Source of the DNA: Virgibacillus alimentarius
GTDB taxonomy: Bacteria; Bacillota; Bacilli; Bacillales; Amphibacillaceae
DNA: 35,234 bases
Direction: 5' to 3'
NCBI RefSeq assembly: GCF_000709085.1
Contig: NZ_JFBD01000096.1
Location: 1-35,234 of the forward strand
Shown: positions 20,782 to 30,045 of the stretch, in pieces
Position numbering within the stretch: position 1 is the stretch's first letter
Layout of the letters: each line of letters begins with the position of its first letter
The notes under the pieces: generated by a model
What the model was told of the DNA's origin: nothing
The model's database searches: none
Seen by the model: the letters and a program-made list of their open reading frames with translations, nothing else
Position numbers and translations under genes: made by a program

Positions 20782-21501
20782 CTAAACCATCTTATTAAAT
20801 TCTTTTTTTAAGCGTCTAATGATTTTCTTTTCTAACCGTGAAATATAGGACTGAGAAATTCCAAGCATATCTGCTACATCTTTTTGTGTTTTCGCTTCTT
20901 CGCCAACTAATCCAAACCTGAGCTCCATAATTTGTTTTTCACGATCATTTAATTGCGATAATGCATTTTTCAATAAACTTTTATCCACTTTTTTATCCAA
21001 ATTTTTTGTTATAATATCTACTTCAGTCCCTAGTACATCAGATAATAACAACTCATTGCCATCCCAATCAACATTTAAGGGCTCATCAAAAGATATTTCC
21101 GTTTTTAACTTATTATTTCTTCTTAAATACATTAATATTTCATTTTCAATACATCTTGATGCATAAGTAGCTAATTTTATTTTCTTTTCTGGATTAAATG
21201 TATTTACTGCTTTTATAAGTCCAATTGTTCCGATACTTATTAAATCTTCAATATTTATTCCTGTATTTTCAAATTTTCTGGCAATGTATACGACCAGACG
21301 TAAATTACGTTCAATTAACATTGCTCGAGCTGATTTGTCTCCTTTTGGGAGCAGTTTTAATAACTCTTGTTCCTCTTCTTTTGACAGTGGCGGTGGCAAA
21401 GCTGCACTTCCACCTATATAATAAATTTCATCCGATTTGAATCCTAATTTAATTAATAGTTTATACCACCATAAACGCAGACGTAATTTTAAAATTCTCA
21501 A
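20782..21501 (-). CDS. sigE: RNA polymerase sporulation sigma factor sigma-E precursor
   Basis: Pro-sigma-E, activated in the mother cell after SpoIIGA removes its membrane-associated N-terminal pro-sequence. The 239 residues equal the B. subtilis length. The hydrophobic/basic pro-region (about 1-27, [18 protein letters not shown]) is followed by SDEIYYIGG around the cleavage site. Then come region 2 ([36 protein letters not shown]) and the region 4 helix-turn-helix [17 protein letters not shown]. The start codon is TTG, supported by AAGGAGAGG upstream and exact alignment of the pro-sequence. It lies 21 nt after spoIIGA. Confidence 0.98.
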   Translation of the reverse strand: MRILKLRLRLWWYKLLIKLGFKSDEIYYIGGSAALPPPLSKEEEQELLKLLPKGDKSARAMLIERNLRLVVYIARKFENTGINIEDLISIGTIGLIKAVNTFNPEKKIKLATYASRCIENEILMYLRRNNKLKTEISFDEPLNVDWDGNELLLSDVLGTEVDIITKNLDKKVDKSLLKNALSQLNDREKQIMELRFGLVGEEAKTQKDVADMLGISQSYISRLEKKIIRRLKKEFNKMV

Positions 21502-21522
21502 TATTTACCTCTCCTTTTGCAT

Positions 21523-22443
21523 TTATGCTGAATATACAGCTGATAATTTAATAATTTGTGGCTGAAGCAAACAATGGTAACGTTGATCTTTTGTTAGTTC
21601 AGCAAATTGAATACCTATTAATACCTTATTTGACATAATTTTCTGATCATTATAGTGGATGATCAGCTGGTCAGGCCTCAAAGCAAACAAAAAATTACTT
21701 TTACCTTCTACTCCCTGAAAAGGCACAATATGTAACTGTCTTTCCCATTCTTTCGGGAGGCTATCTAAATCAAGTTCATCGTGAGCATCTTTTAACATTT
21801 GCCAGTCATCATCTGTAAACCATTGTTTTAAAAAATGCTCATCACAAATAACAACTGGTCTTTTTGTTGCTGGATCAACTAGCTGATTAGCACTGTCGAT
21901 ATACCCAGTAGTTGAATACGTTTTTTGTTTCAGTTCGATACTAACTGGACATAGTTGGTCATATCGTATTTTTTCTATTGCATGCTTGTCCATACGAACC
22001 TTGGTAAAATACCAGCTTAATGGGAATCCGACAATAACAAATATCCAACTGATCGGATTTCCAAAACCATTGTTAAATGTAAGAATCCCGCTTGAAGATA
22101 ATCCAATCGGATTTTGAAAAATAAAATGTGCAGCTATCAAACCACCTCCGATGGAAAAAGTAGTAAAGTAAAATAATGCTAATAGTTTTAGCGTTTGATA
22201 GACAGTAACAAAGCGAAATGCACAAATAATAATAATAATAGAATAAAGCAATCTTCCTAGTATGCTACTAAAAAATGAGTCTGGAAAATAAAGTGTAATT
22301 GGTACCAATAAGGATGCTATAAAGGCACCAAATAGGATTCTTCCTTTTCTTGTACTGTCTTTCGCTAAAGCCTGTGTAAGCAATAAAAGCATCATATCCA
22401 GAAAAAAATTTAATGCCCAGACAGCATCAAGATAAATGGTCAC
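21523..22443 (-). CDS. spoIIGA: Sporulation sigma-E factor processing peptidase SpoIIGA
   Basis: Membrane aspartic protease that cleaves pro-sigma-E in response to SpoIIR from the forespore. 306 residues. The N-terminal half is about five hydrophobic segments (8-25, 36-54, 62-80, 85-108, 130-147). The C-terminal cytosolic domain carries the catalytic Asp183 in TTGYIDSANQLVDP, the same number as in B. subtilis. The C-terminal domain ends with the conserved LLQPQIIKL. The start is GTG 22443 with AAGGAAGGG upstream. It forms the spoIIG operon with sigE. Confidence 0.95.
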   Translation of the reverse strand: MTIYLDAVWALNFFLDMMLLLLTQALAKDSTRKGRILFGAFIASLLVPITLYFPDSFFSSILGRLLYSIIIIICAFRFVTVYQTLKLLALFYFTTFSIGGGLIAAHFIFQNPIGLSSSGILTFNNGFGNPISWIFVIVGFPLSWYFTKVRMDKHAIEKIRYDQLCPVSIELKQKTYSTTGYIDSANQLVDPATKRPVVICDEHFLKQWFTDDDWQMLKDAHDELDLDSLPKEWERQLHIVPFQGVEGKSNFLFALRPDQLIIHYNDQKIMSNKVLIGIQFAELTKDQRYHCLLQPQIIKLSAVYSA

Positions 22444-22510
22444 CTGACCCTTCCTTTCTAAGAAATTATTCTTTTAACATAAAATTTAAGGGGAAATCCA
22501 TGTATAAAAA

Positions 22511-22543
22511 AGTATATCTAAATACAGAAGCAAAGTCTGTCAC
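22511..22543 (-). promoter_or_regulatory. Spo0A-type spoIIG promoter candidate with long spacer
   Basis: -35-like GTGACA at 22538-22543 and -10-like TATACT at 22511-22516 are separated by 21 nt. The B. subtilis spoIIG promoter is known for a similarly over-long spacer (22 nt) and dependence on Spo0A~P. Sequences resembling the 0A box TGTCGAA occur at 22591-22597 (TGTCGGC, plus strand) and overlapping the -35 (TGTCACA, plus strand), each five of seven. Sites are inferred by eye. Confidence 0.45.
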
Positions 22544-22601
22544 ATCTTGTATGTATATTGGGGCTAATTTTAACTAGTTATCGGGGAGTTTGTCGGCTTA
22601 T

Positions 22602-22645
22602 AAAAAAAGAGTAATTGATCCATAGAGTTGGTCAATTACTCTTTT
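22602..22645 (-). terminator. Terminator of ftsZ
   Basis: A 14-bp stem AAAAGAGTAATTGA/TCAATTACTCTTTT (22605-22618 with 22632-22645) is followed on the minus strand by seven or more U. It begins 6 nt after the ftsZ stop codon. Confidence 0.9.
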
Positions 22646-22650
22646 AAAAA

Positions 22651-23811
22651 TTATCGTCTGCGGTTTCGATTACGATTTCTTAAGAAGGTTGGAATATCTA
22701 ATGTATCTTCTTCAGGCTTTTGTCTTTGTTGCGGTTGAGGGTTCTGTTGTTTTTGTGGTTGGCTCATTTCCTGAGAATAATCATCATTTGCTTTTGTTGC
22801 AGCATGTTGATTATGGTGAATGAGAGGTCGCTGTCTTGGCTGTGTTTCCTCTCTTTTTGTTTCATCAAATCCTGTTGCTATCACTGTTACAATGATTTCT
22901 TCGTTAAGATTTTCATTAATAACGGAGCCGAAGATAACATTCACTTCCTCATCTGCAGCGGATGTTACTAAGTCAGCAGCTTCCTGGACTTCATACAGAC
23001 TTAAGCTTGCACCACCTGTAATATTCATTAGGATTCCGTGCGCACCATCGATTGATGTCTCTAACAACGGAGAGGATATTGCTTTCTTCGCCGCTTCAGC
23101 TGCACGATGTTCTCCATTCGCAACACCAATCCCCATTAATGCGGAGCCCTTATCAACCATGATTGTTTTTACGTCCGCGAAGTCAACGTTAATTAAACCT
23201 GGTTTTGCGATTAAATCAGAAATACCTTGAACACCCTGACGCAACACATTGTCAGCTTCACGGAAAGCTTCTAACATTGGTGTATTTTTATCCACAATTT
23301 CCAGCAGTCGGTCATTTGGGATAACAATTAGCGTATCTACACTACTTTTCAATGATTCGATACCAGCAACAGCTTGTGTGGATCTTCTTCTTCCTTCAAA
23401 AGAAAACGGTCTCGTTACAACACCTACTGTTAGTGCGCCTATTTCTTTTGCTACTGTTGCAATAATTGGTGCGGCACCTGTACCGGTACCACCTCCCATT
23501 CCTGCAGTTACAAAAATCATATCTGCACCTTGCAGTGCTTCTTCGATCTGTTCTTTACTTTCTTCAGCAGCCTTTTTTCCTACTTCTGGATTGGCACCTG
23601 CGCCCAGTCCCCGAGTAAGTTTACCACCAATTTGCAGCTTTACTTCTGCCTTGGATAATTCCAATGCTTGAGCATCTGTGTTAACAGCAATAAATTCTAC
23701 ACCTTCAACGCCGTGTTCAATCATACGGTTTACAGCATTATTACCGCCGCCACCTACACCTATTACTTTAATTGTTGCTAGACTATCCATCTCAGTATCA
23801 AACTCTAACAT
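22651..23811 (-). CDS. ftsZ: Cell division protein FtsZ
   Basis: Tubulin-like GTPase that forms the Z-ring. 386 residues. The GTP-binding signature GGGTGTG is at 106-112, the N-terminal nucleotide loop [13 protein letters not shown] at 18-30, and a T7-loop-like NVDFADVK follows. A variable linker rich in Gln and Pro (about 330-370) precedes the C-terminal peptide [16 protein letters not shown], which binds FtsA, SepF and other partners; the basic tail is like that of Bacillus. Start ATG 23811 has GGAGGAA upstream; a longer in-frame reading from 23847 lacks a ribosome site and family support. Transcribed with ftsA, 53 nt apart. Confidence 0.98.
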   Translation of the reverse strand: MLEFDTEMDSLATIKVIGVGGGGNNAVNRMIEHGVEGVEFIAVNTDAQALELSKAEVKLQIGGKLTRGLGAGANPEVGKKAAEESKEQIEEALQGADMIFVTAGMGGGTGTGAAPIIATVAKEIGALTVGVVTRPFSFEGRRRSTQAVAGIESLKSSVDTLIVIPNDRLLEIVDKNTPMLEAFREADNVLRQGVQGISDLIAKPGLINVDFADVKTIMVDKGSALMGIGVANGEHRAAEAAKKAISSPLLETSIDGAHGILMNITGGASLSLYEVQEAADLVTSAADEEVNVIFGSVINENLNEEIIVTVIATGFDETKREETQPRQRPLIHHNQHAATKANDDYSQEMSQPQKQQNPQPQQRQKPEEDTLDIPTFLRNRNRNRRR

Positions 23812-23864
23812 ATATTTGTTCCTCCTAATATGCAAAATTACAAACACTCGAACGTGTACTAATC

Positions 23865-25145
23865 TTAGTCAAAAAAGTACTTGAACAAATTAGCAATTTT
23901 GGATTCTTTTTTCTCCGTTTTTTTTGGTTCTTCTGTTTTTGTTTGATTTTTATTTCTTTTTGGTTTTGGTTCTTGCGTATTAGCGACCACAGCAGGAAAT
24001 AATTCTTTTCCTTGTATTTTCGCATTATGATAGGCAAATTGCAAGATTCCCACCCCTGCAGTAAACTGGGGTTCCCTTACACCTATGTAATCCGGTATAG
24101 CTATACGTACATTTGACCTAAATAGATCTTGCGCTAATTCTAGGACACCCGGCATTTTCATCGTGCCGCCTGTTAATACATAACCACCCGGTAATTCGTG
24201 ATAACCAGCTTTTCTAATTTCTCTTTCTGCAAAAGCATATATTTCTTCTAATCTAGCTTCAATCATATCAGATATTTGCAATTGATTATAGGTTTGTTTA
24301 GAGTTGCTCCCTATAATGGAAACATTAAAAACTTCATCTTCCTGCGCCTCATCATAGAATGCATGTCCATAATTCAATTTAACTTCTTCCGCTTCTTCTG
24401 TTGATGTTCTGAGCCCTATCGATAAATCTTTTGTAATATTATCTCCGCCCAACTGTATCACATTCGTCGATACAAGATGATCATTTTCAAAAATAGAAAC
24501 GGTAGAACATCCCCCACCAACATCAATTAAGGCGACACCCAGATTTTTTTCATCTTTTGATAAAGCGAGTGTTCCTGCTGCCAGTGGCTGCAGGCAAATA
24601 TCAGATATTTGTAGGTTAGCTCGTTCTACACATTTCAAAATATTATGTAAAACAGTTTTTGAGCATGTAATAATGGTTCCTTCCATTTCTAACCGAACAC
24701 CAATCATTCCCCTTGGATCCGTTATTTCATCTAATCCATCAACAATGAATTGTTTCGGTATAACATCAATGATTTCTCTCTCAGGCGGAATCGATATTAC
24801 CTGTGCACCATCGATGACTCGGGTAATATCTTCATCGCTAATTTCACGATCTTCGCTTTGGACTGCTACGACACCGTGACAAGGCTGCAATTGAATATGA
24901 TTTCCATTAATACCTACTACTACTCGGTCAATTTGCATACCGACCATACGTTCAGCTTGTTCGACTGCATTTCTTATTGAATTTACTGTTTGATCAATGT
25001 CAACAACAGCACCTTTTTTCATTCCATTTGATTTTGCAGTACCCACACCTATAATATTTAGTGAATCATTCAGTACTTCACCTACAACTACTTTTATTTT
25101 TGCTGTACCTATATCAAGACTTACTAATATTTCACTATTATTCAA
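23865..25145 (-). CDS. ftsA: Cell division protein FtsA
   Basis: Actin-like ATPase that tethers FtsZ filaments to the membrane and recruits later division proteins. 426 residues. Visible are the actin-fold phosphate loops [15 protein letters not shown] and [12 protein letters not shown], the SHS2-containing inserted domain, and the adenosine motif [17 protein letters not shown]-terminal amphipathic helix [13 protein letters not shown] is the membrane-targeting sequence. The start is TTG 25145, with AGGAGG 8 nt upstream and an N-terminus ([13 protein letters not shown]) matching B. subtilis. An in-frame GTG at 25154 overlaps the Shine-Dalgarno itself. Confidence 0.96.
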   Translation of the reverse strand: MNNSEILVSLDIGTAKIKVVVGEVLNDSLNIIGVGTAKSNGMKKGAVVDIDQTVNSIRNAVEQAERMVGMQIDRVVVGINGNHIQLQPCHGVVAVQSEDREISDEDITRVIDGAQVISIPPEREIIDVIPKQFIVDGLDEITDPRGMIGVRLEMEGTIITCSKTVLHNILKCVERANLQISDICLQPLAAGTLALSKDEKNLGVALIDVGGGCSTVSIFENDHLVSTNVIQLGGDNITKDLSIGLRTSTEEAEEVKLNYGHAFYDEAQEDEVFNVSIIGSNSKQTYNQLQISDMIEARLEEIYAFAEREIRKAGYHELPGGYVLTGGTMKMPGVLELAQDLFRSNVRIAIPDYIGVREPQFTAGVGILQFAYHNAKIQGKELFPAVVANTQEPKPKRNKNQTKTEEPKKTEKKESKIANLFKYFFD

Positions 25146-25154
25146 AGAAGGCAC

Positions 25155-25415
25155 CTCCTAATTAAACAACTTCGGAGAACATATAAAGTTTCTTACCCGA
25201 ATTATTCTTTTCGACTAGCCATTTCAATATTTATAAATATTTTTTCTCGGTTCTATCCTTTCATCATTACTCTATCGAATTTGAGAAGAATGAAAAGATA
25301 TAATGATTATTTCAACATAAATCATTAAAACCCTTTAAATTCAATCTATTTCTTTCAGATCACAATAAAATACCGTCTATCCATCTGGTATAAAAATGGA
25401 TGGATGGATTCATAC
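25155..25415. other. Noncoding gap between divIB and ftsA
   Basis: About 260 nt, very AT-rich. In B. subtilis the ftsA promoters (sigma-A and sigma-H) lie here, but I find no pair matching either consensus well. A CATC/GATG-rich segment just after divIB (25385-25412) can form a weak 7-bp hairpin (ATCCATC/GATGGAT) with only a broken U-tract, a possible weak terminator. No gene is seen. The sbp, ylxX and ylxW genes that precede ftsA in B. subtilis are absent. Confidence 0.5.
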
Positions 25416-26201
25416 CTACCTTTCTGTACTATCTTCGGTTTCACCTTCATCTGGATTCTTATCAAATGACTCAAAATACGCTCCTACTCCAATATGTATA
25501 ATGCCCTTACTATCAGAATCAAGCTGAGAGACAATGGACGGATACACTTGCATTTTCTCTGCAAAGTTTCTTATGGTTCCATCAACCATAAAGCCATCAT
25601 TCATATAAAGTGAAATTTTATTCTTGTTTTCGTCTGTAGGTTTCCAGTGAATTTCTGATATTAAATTTAAAATACTTTCGGGCAATTTTTGTAGCTCATC
25701 CGTCATTTTGTCTAAATAAGCACCCTCTGAAAACCCTATAATCAATGGAGCATCGCCATTACTCGACTTTTGATTTGATGTAACCGTAGTACCATTCCCC
25801 AAAATAGGGTGATAATAACCTTCTTTTTTAATATATCCAACACGTTCATATTCTTTTATTTGAATTTCGACTGTCCATGGCAACTTTCTATCCACATCAA
25901 CCGATTGAACAACTGGATTTTCTTTTATGTTATTTTTTACTTTCGTCTTATTGATTGTCCAAATATTTGTGCTATCAGTTAGCTTACTCTGTTTAATCAC
26001 TTCTTTCGTTTTTACCGATGTGTTGCCTGTAACAGTAATTTTTTTCACATTACTTAAAGGTGATTGTAAATAAACAATAATAGATATTAAAATGAAGAAA
26101 ATAGTAAGATAGAAGATTAAACGTCGATTTGCTTTCTTTTTACGAGCTTGTTTCAATTTAGGGATACGATCCTCAATGGAAACAATTTGCTTTTTTTCCA
26201 T
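25416..26201 (-). CDS. divIB: Cell division protein DivIB (FtsQ)
   Basis: Bitopic divisome protein bridging early and late division proteins, partner of DivIC and FtsL. 261 residues. There is a short basic cytoplasmic tail, one transmembrane helix at about 28-46 (RRLIFYLTIFFILISIIVYL), and an extracellular POTRA domain from about 50 (VKKITVTGNTSVKTKEVIKQSKL). A beta domain follows with the conserved RKLPWTVEIQIKEYERVGYI. The acidic C-terminal tail is rich in Glu and Asp. It is preceded by the spoVE terminator and an extended -10 element, so it has its own promoter. Confidence 0.94.
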   Translation of the reverse strand: MEKKQIVSIEDRIPKLKQARKKKANRRLIFYLTIFFILISIIVYLQSPLSNVKKITVTGNTSVKTKEVIKQSKLTDSTNIWTINKTKVKNNIKENPVVQSVDVDRKLPWTVEIQIKEYERVGYIKKEGYYHPILGNGTTVTSNQKSSNGDAPLIIGFSEGAYLDKMTDELQKLPESILNLISEIHWKPTDENKNKISLYMNDGFMVDGTIRNFAEKMQVYPSIVSQLDSDSKGIIHIGVGAYFESFDKNPDEGETEDSTER

Positions 26202-26274
26202 TTCTATTTCTTCCTTTATCAGTAATTAACAAAATCAAATGATCTACCATCCTATCACCGAATTTGTTATATGA

Positions 26275-26283
26275 ATTATATCA
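26275..26283 (-). promoter_or_regulatory. Extended -10 promoter candidate for divIB
   Basis: TGATATAAT is a perfect extended -10 on the minus strand, 73 nt before the divIB start and downstream of the spoVE terminator. There is no good -35, as is allowed for extended -10 promoters. The rest of 26202-26446 holds only the terminator. Confidence 0.5.
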
Positions 26284-26375
26284 TATTCAGTATCTAAACA
26301 GATAGTCCACACTAATAGTTTATCAATATTTTTGTTATAAATAAACAGACAATATATTTCCAAATAAAGGTATAG

Positions 26376-26416
26376 AAAAAAAGTTTGAGCACCTTCATTT
26401 CTGTGCCCAAACTTTT
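26376..26416 (-). terminator. Terminator of spoVE
   Basis: The stem AAAAGTTTG-x-GCAC / GTGC-x-CAAACTTTT (26379-26392 with 26403-26416, one mismatch) has a 10-nt loop and a seven-U tract on the minus strand. It lies 30 nt after the spoVE stop codon. Confidence 0.88.
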
Positions 26417-26446
26417 AATTATGCCTCTATGAAAATAAGCATCACG

Positions 26447-27556
26447 CTATATTTTGGTATATCTACTTATATTTAGTAAAATACCGACAGAGCAGAGTGT
26501 TAAGGTTAATGAGGAACCACCGTAACTTAGAAACGGCAACGTAATACCTGTTACAGGAATTAAACCAATCACAACACTAATATTGATCATAACCTGAATG
26601 GTTAGCATTGATATGATACCAAGTGCTAAAAATTTCCCAAATAAATCTGGTGCTTCAATCGCGATTTTAATGCCACGCCAAAATAATAAGATAAATAATC
26701 CAATCACAAGCGATCCACCGATAAATCCTAATTCTTCGCCTAAAATAGCGAAAATAAAATCAGTTTGGGGTTCTGGTAAATAAAAATATTTTTGCAAACT
26801 TTCACCGAATCCAACTCCCATTAAACCTCCTGGGCCAATAGCATAAAGAGATTGTATGATTTGAAAGCCATCACCAAGTGGATCTTCCCATGGATTTAAA
26901 AAAGCTGTTATTCTGCTAATACGATATGGAGCAGACAAGATCAAGAATACAAAACCTGTTAATCCAAGTAAAGCTAGCCCAACAAAATGCGTCAAGCGAG
27001 CACCAGCCGCATAGATCATAAGGATACAGGTTAATACAAGTACCATCCCTGTTCCTAAATCGGGCTGTAGCATAATTAATCCAAACGCTGTAAAAACAAG
27101 GATAAGGGACGGGAAAAATCCTTTTTTAAATGATGTAATGTACTTCTGATTCATAGCTAGATAGGCTGATAAGAAGATAATTAAGCCAAGTTTCATAAAT
27201 TCAGATGGCTGGATACTAAAAGCCCCAACTCCTATCCAGCTTCGAGCTCCACCTCGGACCATGCCAACTCCTGGAATCAAGACAAGTAATAATAAGAAGA
27301 AACAAACAAACAGCAGAACTTTAGCATACTTTTTCCATGTACCATATGGAAAAACCATAATAAAGAACATTGCGATAACGCCCACACCTGCAAACAGTAA
27401 CTGTCTTTTTACAAAAAACAGCGTGTCTGCATACTTATAATCCGCCCATATGTAAGACGAGCTGTAAACCATCACAACTCCTACTATAAGTAAGGTAAGT
27501 ACAGTTCCTAATAAGAAAAGATCTGGTCTGTTTTGATGATTAAATAATTTCCTCAA
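26447..27556 (-). CDS. spoVE: FtsW/RodA/SpoVE family glycosyltransferase, probably SpoVE
   Basis: Polytopic SEDS-family peptidoglycan polymerase that works with a class B penicillin-binding protein, here probably SpoVD, in spore cortex synthesis. The 369-residue protein has about ten hydrophobic helices. SEDS signatures visible are GARSWIGVGAFSIQPSE, LQPDLGTGMVL, NPWEDPLGDGFQ, ILGEELGF, and PVTGITLPFLSYGGSS near the end. SpoVE rather than FtsW is chosen because it directly follows murD and shares the locus with spoVD. The start is read as TTG 27556 with GGGGTG upstream; that GGGG is also the arm of a terminator hairpin, so the start is the least certain part. Confidence 0.85.
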   Translation of the reverse strand: MRKLFNHQNRPDLFLLGTVLTLLIVGVVMVYSSSYIWADYKYADTLFFVKRQLLFAGVGVIAMFFIMVFPYGTWKKYAKVLLFVCFFLLLLVLIPGVGMVRGGARSWIGVGAFSIQPSEFMKLGLIIFLSAYLAMNQKYITSFKKGFFPSLILVFTAFGLIMLQPDLGTGMVLVLTCILMIYAAGARLTHFVGLALLGLTGFVFLILSAPYRISRITAFLNPWEDPLGDGFQIIQSLYAIGPGGLMGVGFGESLQKYFYLPEPQTDFIFAILGEELGFIGGSLVIGLFILLFWRGIKIAIEAPDLFGKFLALGIISMLTIQVMINISVVIGLIPVTGITLPFLSYGGSSLTLTLCSVGILLNISRYTKI

Positions 27557-27558
27557 AC

Positions 27559-27595
27559 AAAAAACACCCCGTTTCCAAAATCCTAGGAATAGGGG
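27559..27595 (-). terminator. Terminator-like hairpin just before spoVE
   Basis: CCCC-TA-TTCC pairs with GGAA-AC-GGGG (27592-27595 with 27567-27570, and 27586-27589 with 27573-27576), with a 2x2 internal loop. It is followed by TGTTTTTT on the minus strand. Its 3' arm covers the presumed spoVE ribosome-binding region, so it could both stop transcripts from murD and mask translation. Confidence 0.7.
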
Positions 27596-27610
27596 CGAAT
27601 CTGAAAATAC

Positions 27611-27638
27611 CTAATGTAGAAACAAGCCCCTACATTAG
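27611..27638 (-). repeat. Inverted repeat at the murD stop codon
   Basis: A 9-bp perfect inverted repeat CTAATGTAG/CTACATTAG (27611-27619 with 27630-27638), with a 10-nt spacer. One arm contains the last codons and TAG stop of murD. There is no U-tract on the minus strand, so it is not a terminator by itself; it could protect a 3' end. Confidence 0.75.
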
Positions 27639-28978
27639 TGTATGCACTGCATGAATAAACATGTCTCCTCTTTCTTCAAATGTACGATACTGATCCCAAC
27701 TTGCACATGCAGGGGACAATAAAATAACATCTCCCTCTTCTGATAAATCATATGCCGTTTGAACAGCTTCTGTTAAATTTCCCTTGATTTCAATAGCCTT
27801 ACTTCCCGCAGTTTCAGCTAATTGCTTTAACTTTTCCGCGGTCTGTCCGAACACAATCATTGCTTTAACATTTTTCAAATATGGTAATAGTTCCTCAAAG
27901 CCATTTCCTCGATCAAGACCACCAGCTAATAGAATCGTAGGTTTACTAAAAGAGGACAGGGCTTTTTGTGTTGCCAAAATATTTGTTGCTTTTGAATCAT
28001 TATAAAACATGCGTTTATCTTTATTAGCGACAAACTGCAGACGGTGTTTTACACCAGAGAATGTCGATAATACTTTATAGATTCCCTCATTAGTTGCTCC
28101 ACATAACTTAGATGCACACACTGCAGCTAATATGTTTTCTAAATTATGAGAACCAACTAAAACAATATCTTTTTTATCGATTATTTTTTCATCTTTAAAA
28201 TAAATAGTAGAATTGTCTGTCCAAACGCCATCAACTAGCCGATGCTTTACTGAGAAAGGTATCGTTTGGGAATTTGCTCGTTTGATAGCATTAGAAACGG
28301 TCGGATCATCTGCATTGTAAACAAGAAAATCATCTGATGTTTGATTAGCAAAAATATTACACTTTGCCTGTTGATAATTTTTTAGTGTTTTATGATAATC
28401 CAAGTGTGCTTCATAAATATTCAATAAGACGCTACGCGGGGTTTGAAAGTTTTTACACCTAACAACTGAAAGGATGAGAGTTCTAAAACCAATTTTTCAT
28501 CTTCAGCTAATTCCTGTGCTACATCGGAAGCTACTGTTCCAATATTTCCGGCTACCCTGGTCCGTACATTACTTTCAGTTAACATTTGTGTTATCAGTGT
28601 AGTTGTTGTTGTCTTCCCGTTCGATCCTGTAATTCCTATTATCGAATCAGGAACTAATTTACCAGCTATTTCTATTTCGGTGATAATCGGAACATTTCTT
28701 TTTTGTGCTTCAACAAGAATCGGATTATCGTACGTAATACCGGGATTTTTTACGATTAATTCAATCCCTTCTAAAACAGAAATAGGATGGGAGCCAATAA
28801 TGACCTCTGCCCCCATCGTTTTTAATTCAGTCACGGATACATCATTTTCTTTAGCATTCATATCATTCACACGTACATTTATATTATTTTTAATTAAATA
28901 TTTTGCAGCAGCGGTTCCACTTTTAGCTAAACCCAATATAAGTACATGAGAATAATGAAAGTCTTTTAATTTTCTCAA
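27630..28978 (-). pseudogene. murD: UDP-MurNAc-L-Ala:D-Glu ligase (MurD), one-base frameshift
   Basis: MurD adds D-Glu to UDP-MurNAc-L-Ala. The N-terminal part holds the UDP-binding fold (HVLILGLAKSGTAAA) and the ATP loop GITGSNGKTTTT. It ends at a TGA at 28421 after FKPRVASY. The rest of MurD continues at once in the -1-shifted frame, beginning NIYEAHLDYHKT (about 28424 down to 27630), with HNLENILAA, NDSKATN and SPACASWDQ intact. Joined by one extra base at about 28425-28432 the protein would be about 450 residues, the usual length, with no other damage. murD is essential and normally single-copy, so a sequencing error is the simplest reading, though a real mutation or recoding cannot be excluded. 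Start: TTG 28978 (GAGGTG 8 nt upstream, TTGA overlap with mraY); GTG 28987 is the alternative. Confidence 0.85.
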
Positions 28979-29958
28979 GTTATCCACACCTCAATATATA
29001 TGCCAAGGATAGCAAAAATAAGTCCAATTAACCAAAAGGTTGTTACTACTCTCCATTCGGACCATCCAATTAATTCATAGTGATGGTGTAATGGACTCAT
29101 TTTAAATACCCTTTTTCCAGTTGTTTTAAACGAAATAACTTGGATTATAACGGAGAGTGTTTCAATAACAAACACCCCACCAATAATAACCAATAAAATT
29201 TCTAATTTAGTTAAAATCGCAATTGCTGCTATCGCACCACCAAGAGCGAGTGAGCCTGTATCGCCCATAAAAACTTTAGCGGGATGGGCATTAAAAACAA
29301 GAAAACCTAATAAAGCTCCTACAGCAGCTAATGCAAAAATCGTAACTTCATTTTGAGGAAATCCGTACCATGCCAGAATTCCAAATGCACCAAAAGCAAT
29401 TGCAGCCGTTCCTGCTAGTAAGCCATCAAGTCCATCGGTTAAATTTACTGCATTCGACGCTCCTACTAACATAAAAATAATCAACAAGGCATAGCCCCAG
29501 CCAAGCTCCCATTGAATATTTGTCCCTGGTATTTTTATATAAGTGGAAAAACCTTGTGATTGTAAAATATAAAAGAATATAAGTGCAATCACAATTTGAC
29601 CTGCCATTTTTTGTTTCGACGTTAATCCTAAATTACGTTTCATTGCTACTTTAATAAAATCATCAAGAAACCCTAATATACCATATCCTACTAATACAAA
29701 AATCAATAACCACAATTCATATCCAATTGAACCACTAAATTTATTAACCATAATAATAGATGTAATAACAATACTTATAACAATCATAACTCCGCCCATT
29801 GTCGGTGTCCCTGTTTTTTTCATATGTGACTTTGGGCCTTCTTCTCTAATGCTTTGTCCAAACTTCAAACGCCTTAAAAAAGGAATAAATATAGGTGATA
29901 AAAGGACGGTAATTAAAAATGCGATACCTATTGTTATGATTAAACCGTATATATTCAC
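28975..29958 (-). CDS. mraY: Phospho-MurNAc-pentapeptide transferase
   Basis: Integral membrane enzyme that joins UDP-MurNAc-pentapeptide to undecaprenyl phosphate, making lipid I. 327 residues, about ten hydrophobic helices. Family signatures: [23 protein letters not shown] (Asp-rich site), [27 protein letters not shown] and the late [14 protein letters not shown] (HHH motif). Start GTG 29958 has GGGAGGAAA upstream; the in-frame reading from 29991 adds a Cys-rich leader unlike the family. It overlaps murD by 4 nt at the preferred murD start. Confidence 0.96.
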   Translation of the reverse strand: MNIYGLIITIGIAFLITVLLSPIFIPFLRRLKFGQSIREEGPKSHMKKTGTPTMGGVMIVISIVITSIIMVNKFSGSIGYELWLLIFVLVGYGILGFLDDFIKVAMKRNLGLTSKQKMAGQIVIALIFFYILQSQGFSTYIKIPGTNIQWELGWGYALLIIFMLVGASNAVNLTDGLDGLLAGTAAIAFGAFGILAWYGFPQNEVTIFALAAVGALLGFLVFNAHPAKVFMGDTGSLALGGAIAAIAILTKLEILLVIIGGVFVIETLSVIIQVISFKTTGKRVFKMSPLHHHYELIGWSEWRVVTTFWLIGLIFAILGIYIEVWIT

Positions 29959-30045
29959 TACAATTTCCTCCCTCGTGCAACAACCGTCCATACTAATGAT
30001 GATGGCTGACTAATTTTCACAAAAGGTTTTTACTGTTTCATTCAT

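Noticed and set aside
23249-23671. Plus-strand reading frame of 140 codons opposite ftsZ
   Set aside because: Antisense shadow of the conserved FtsZ GTPase domain; composition is a by-product of Ala/Gly-rich codons.
25155-25415. Possible sigma-H promoter for ftsAZ (a GAATAA-type -10 and AGGATA element)
   Set aside because: The two elements are not at the 11-12 nt spacing that sigma-H requires, so I do not call it.
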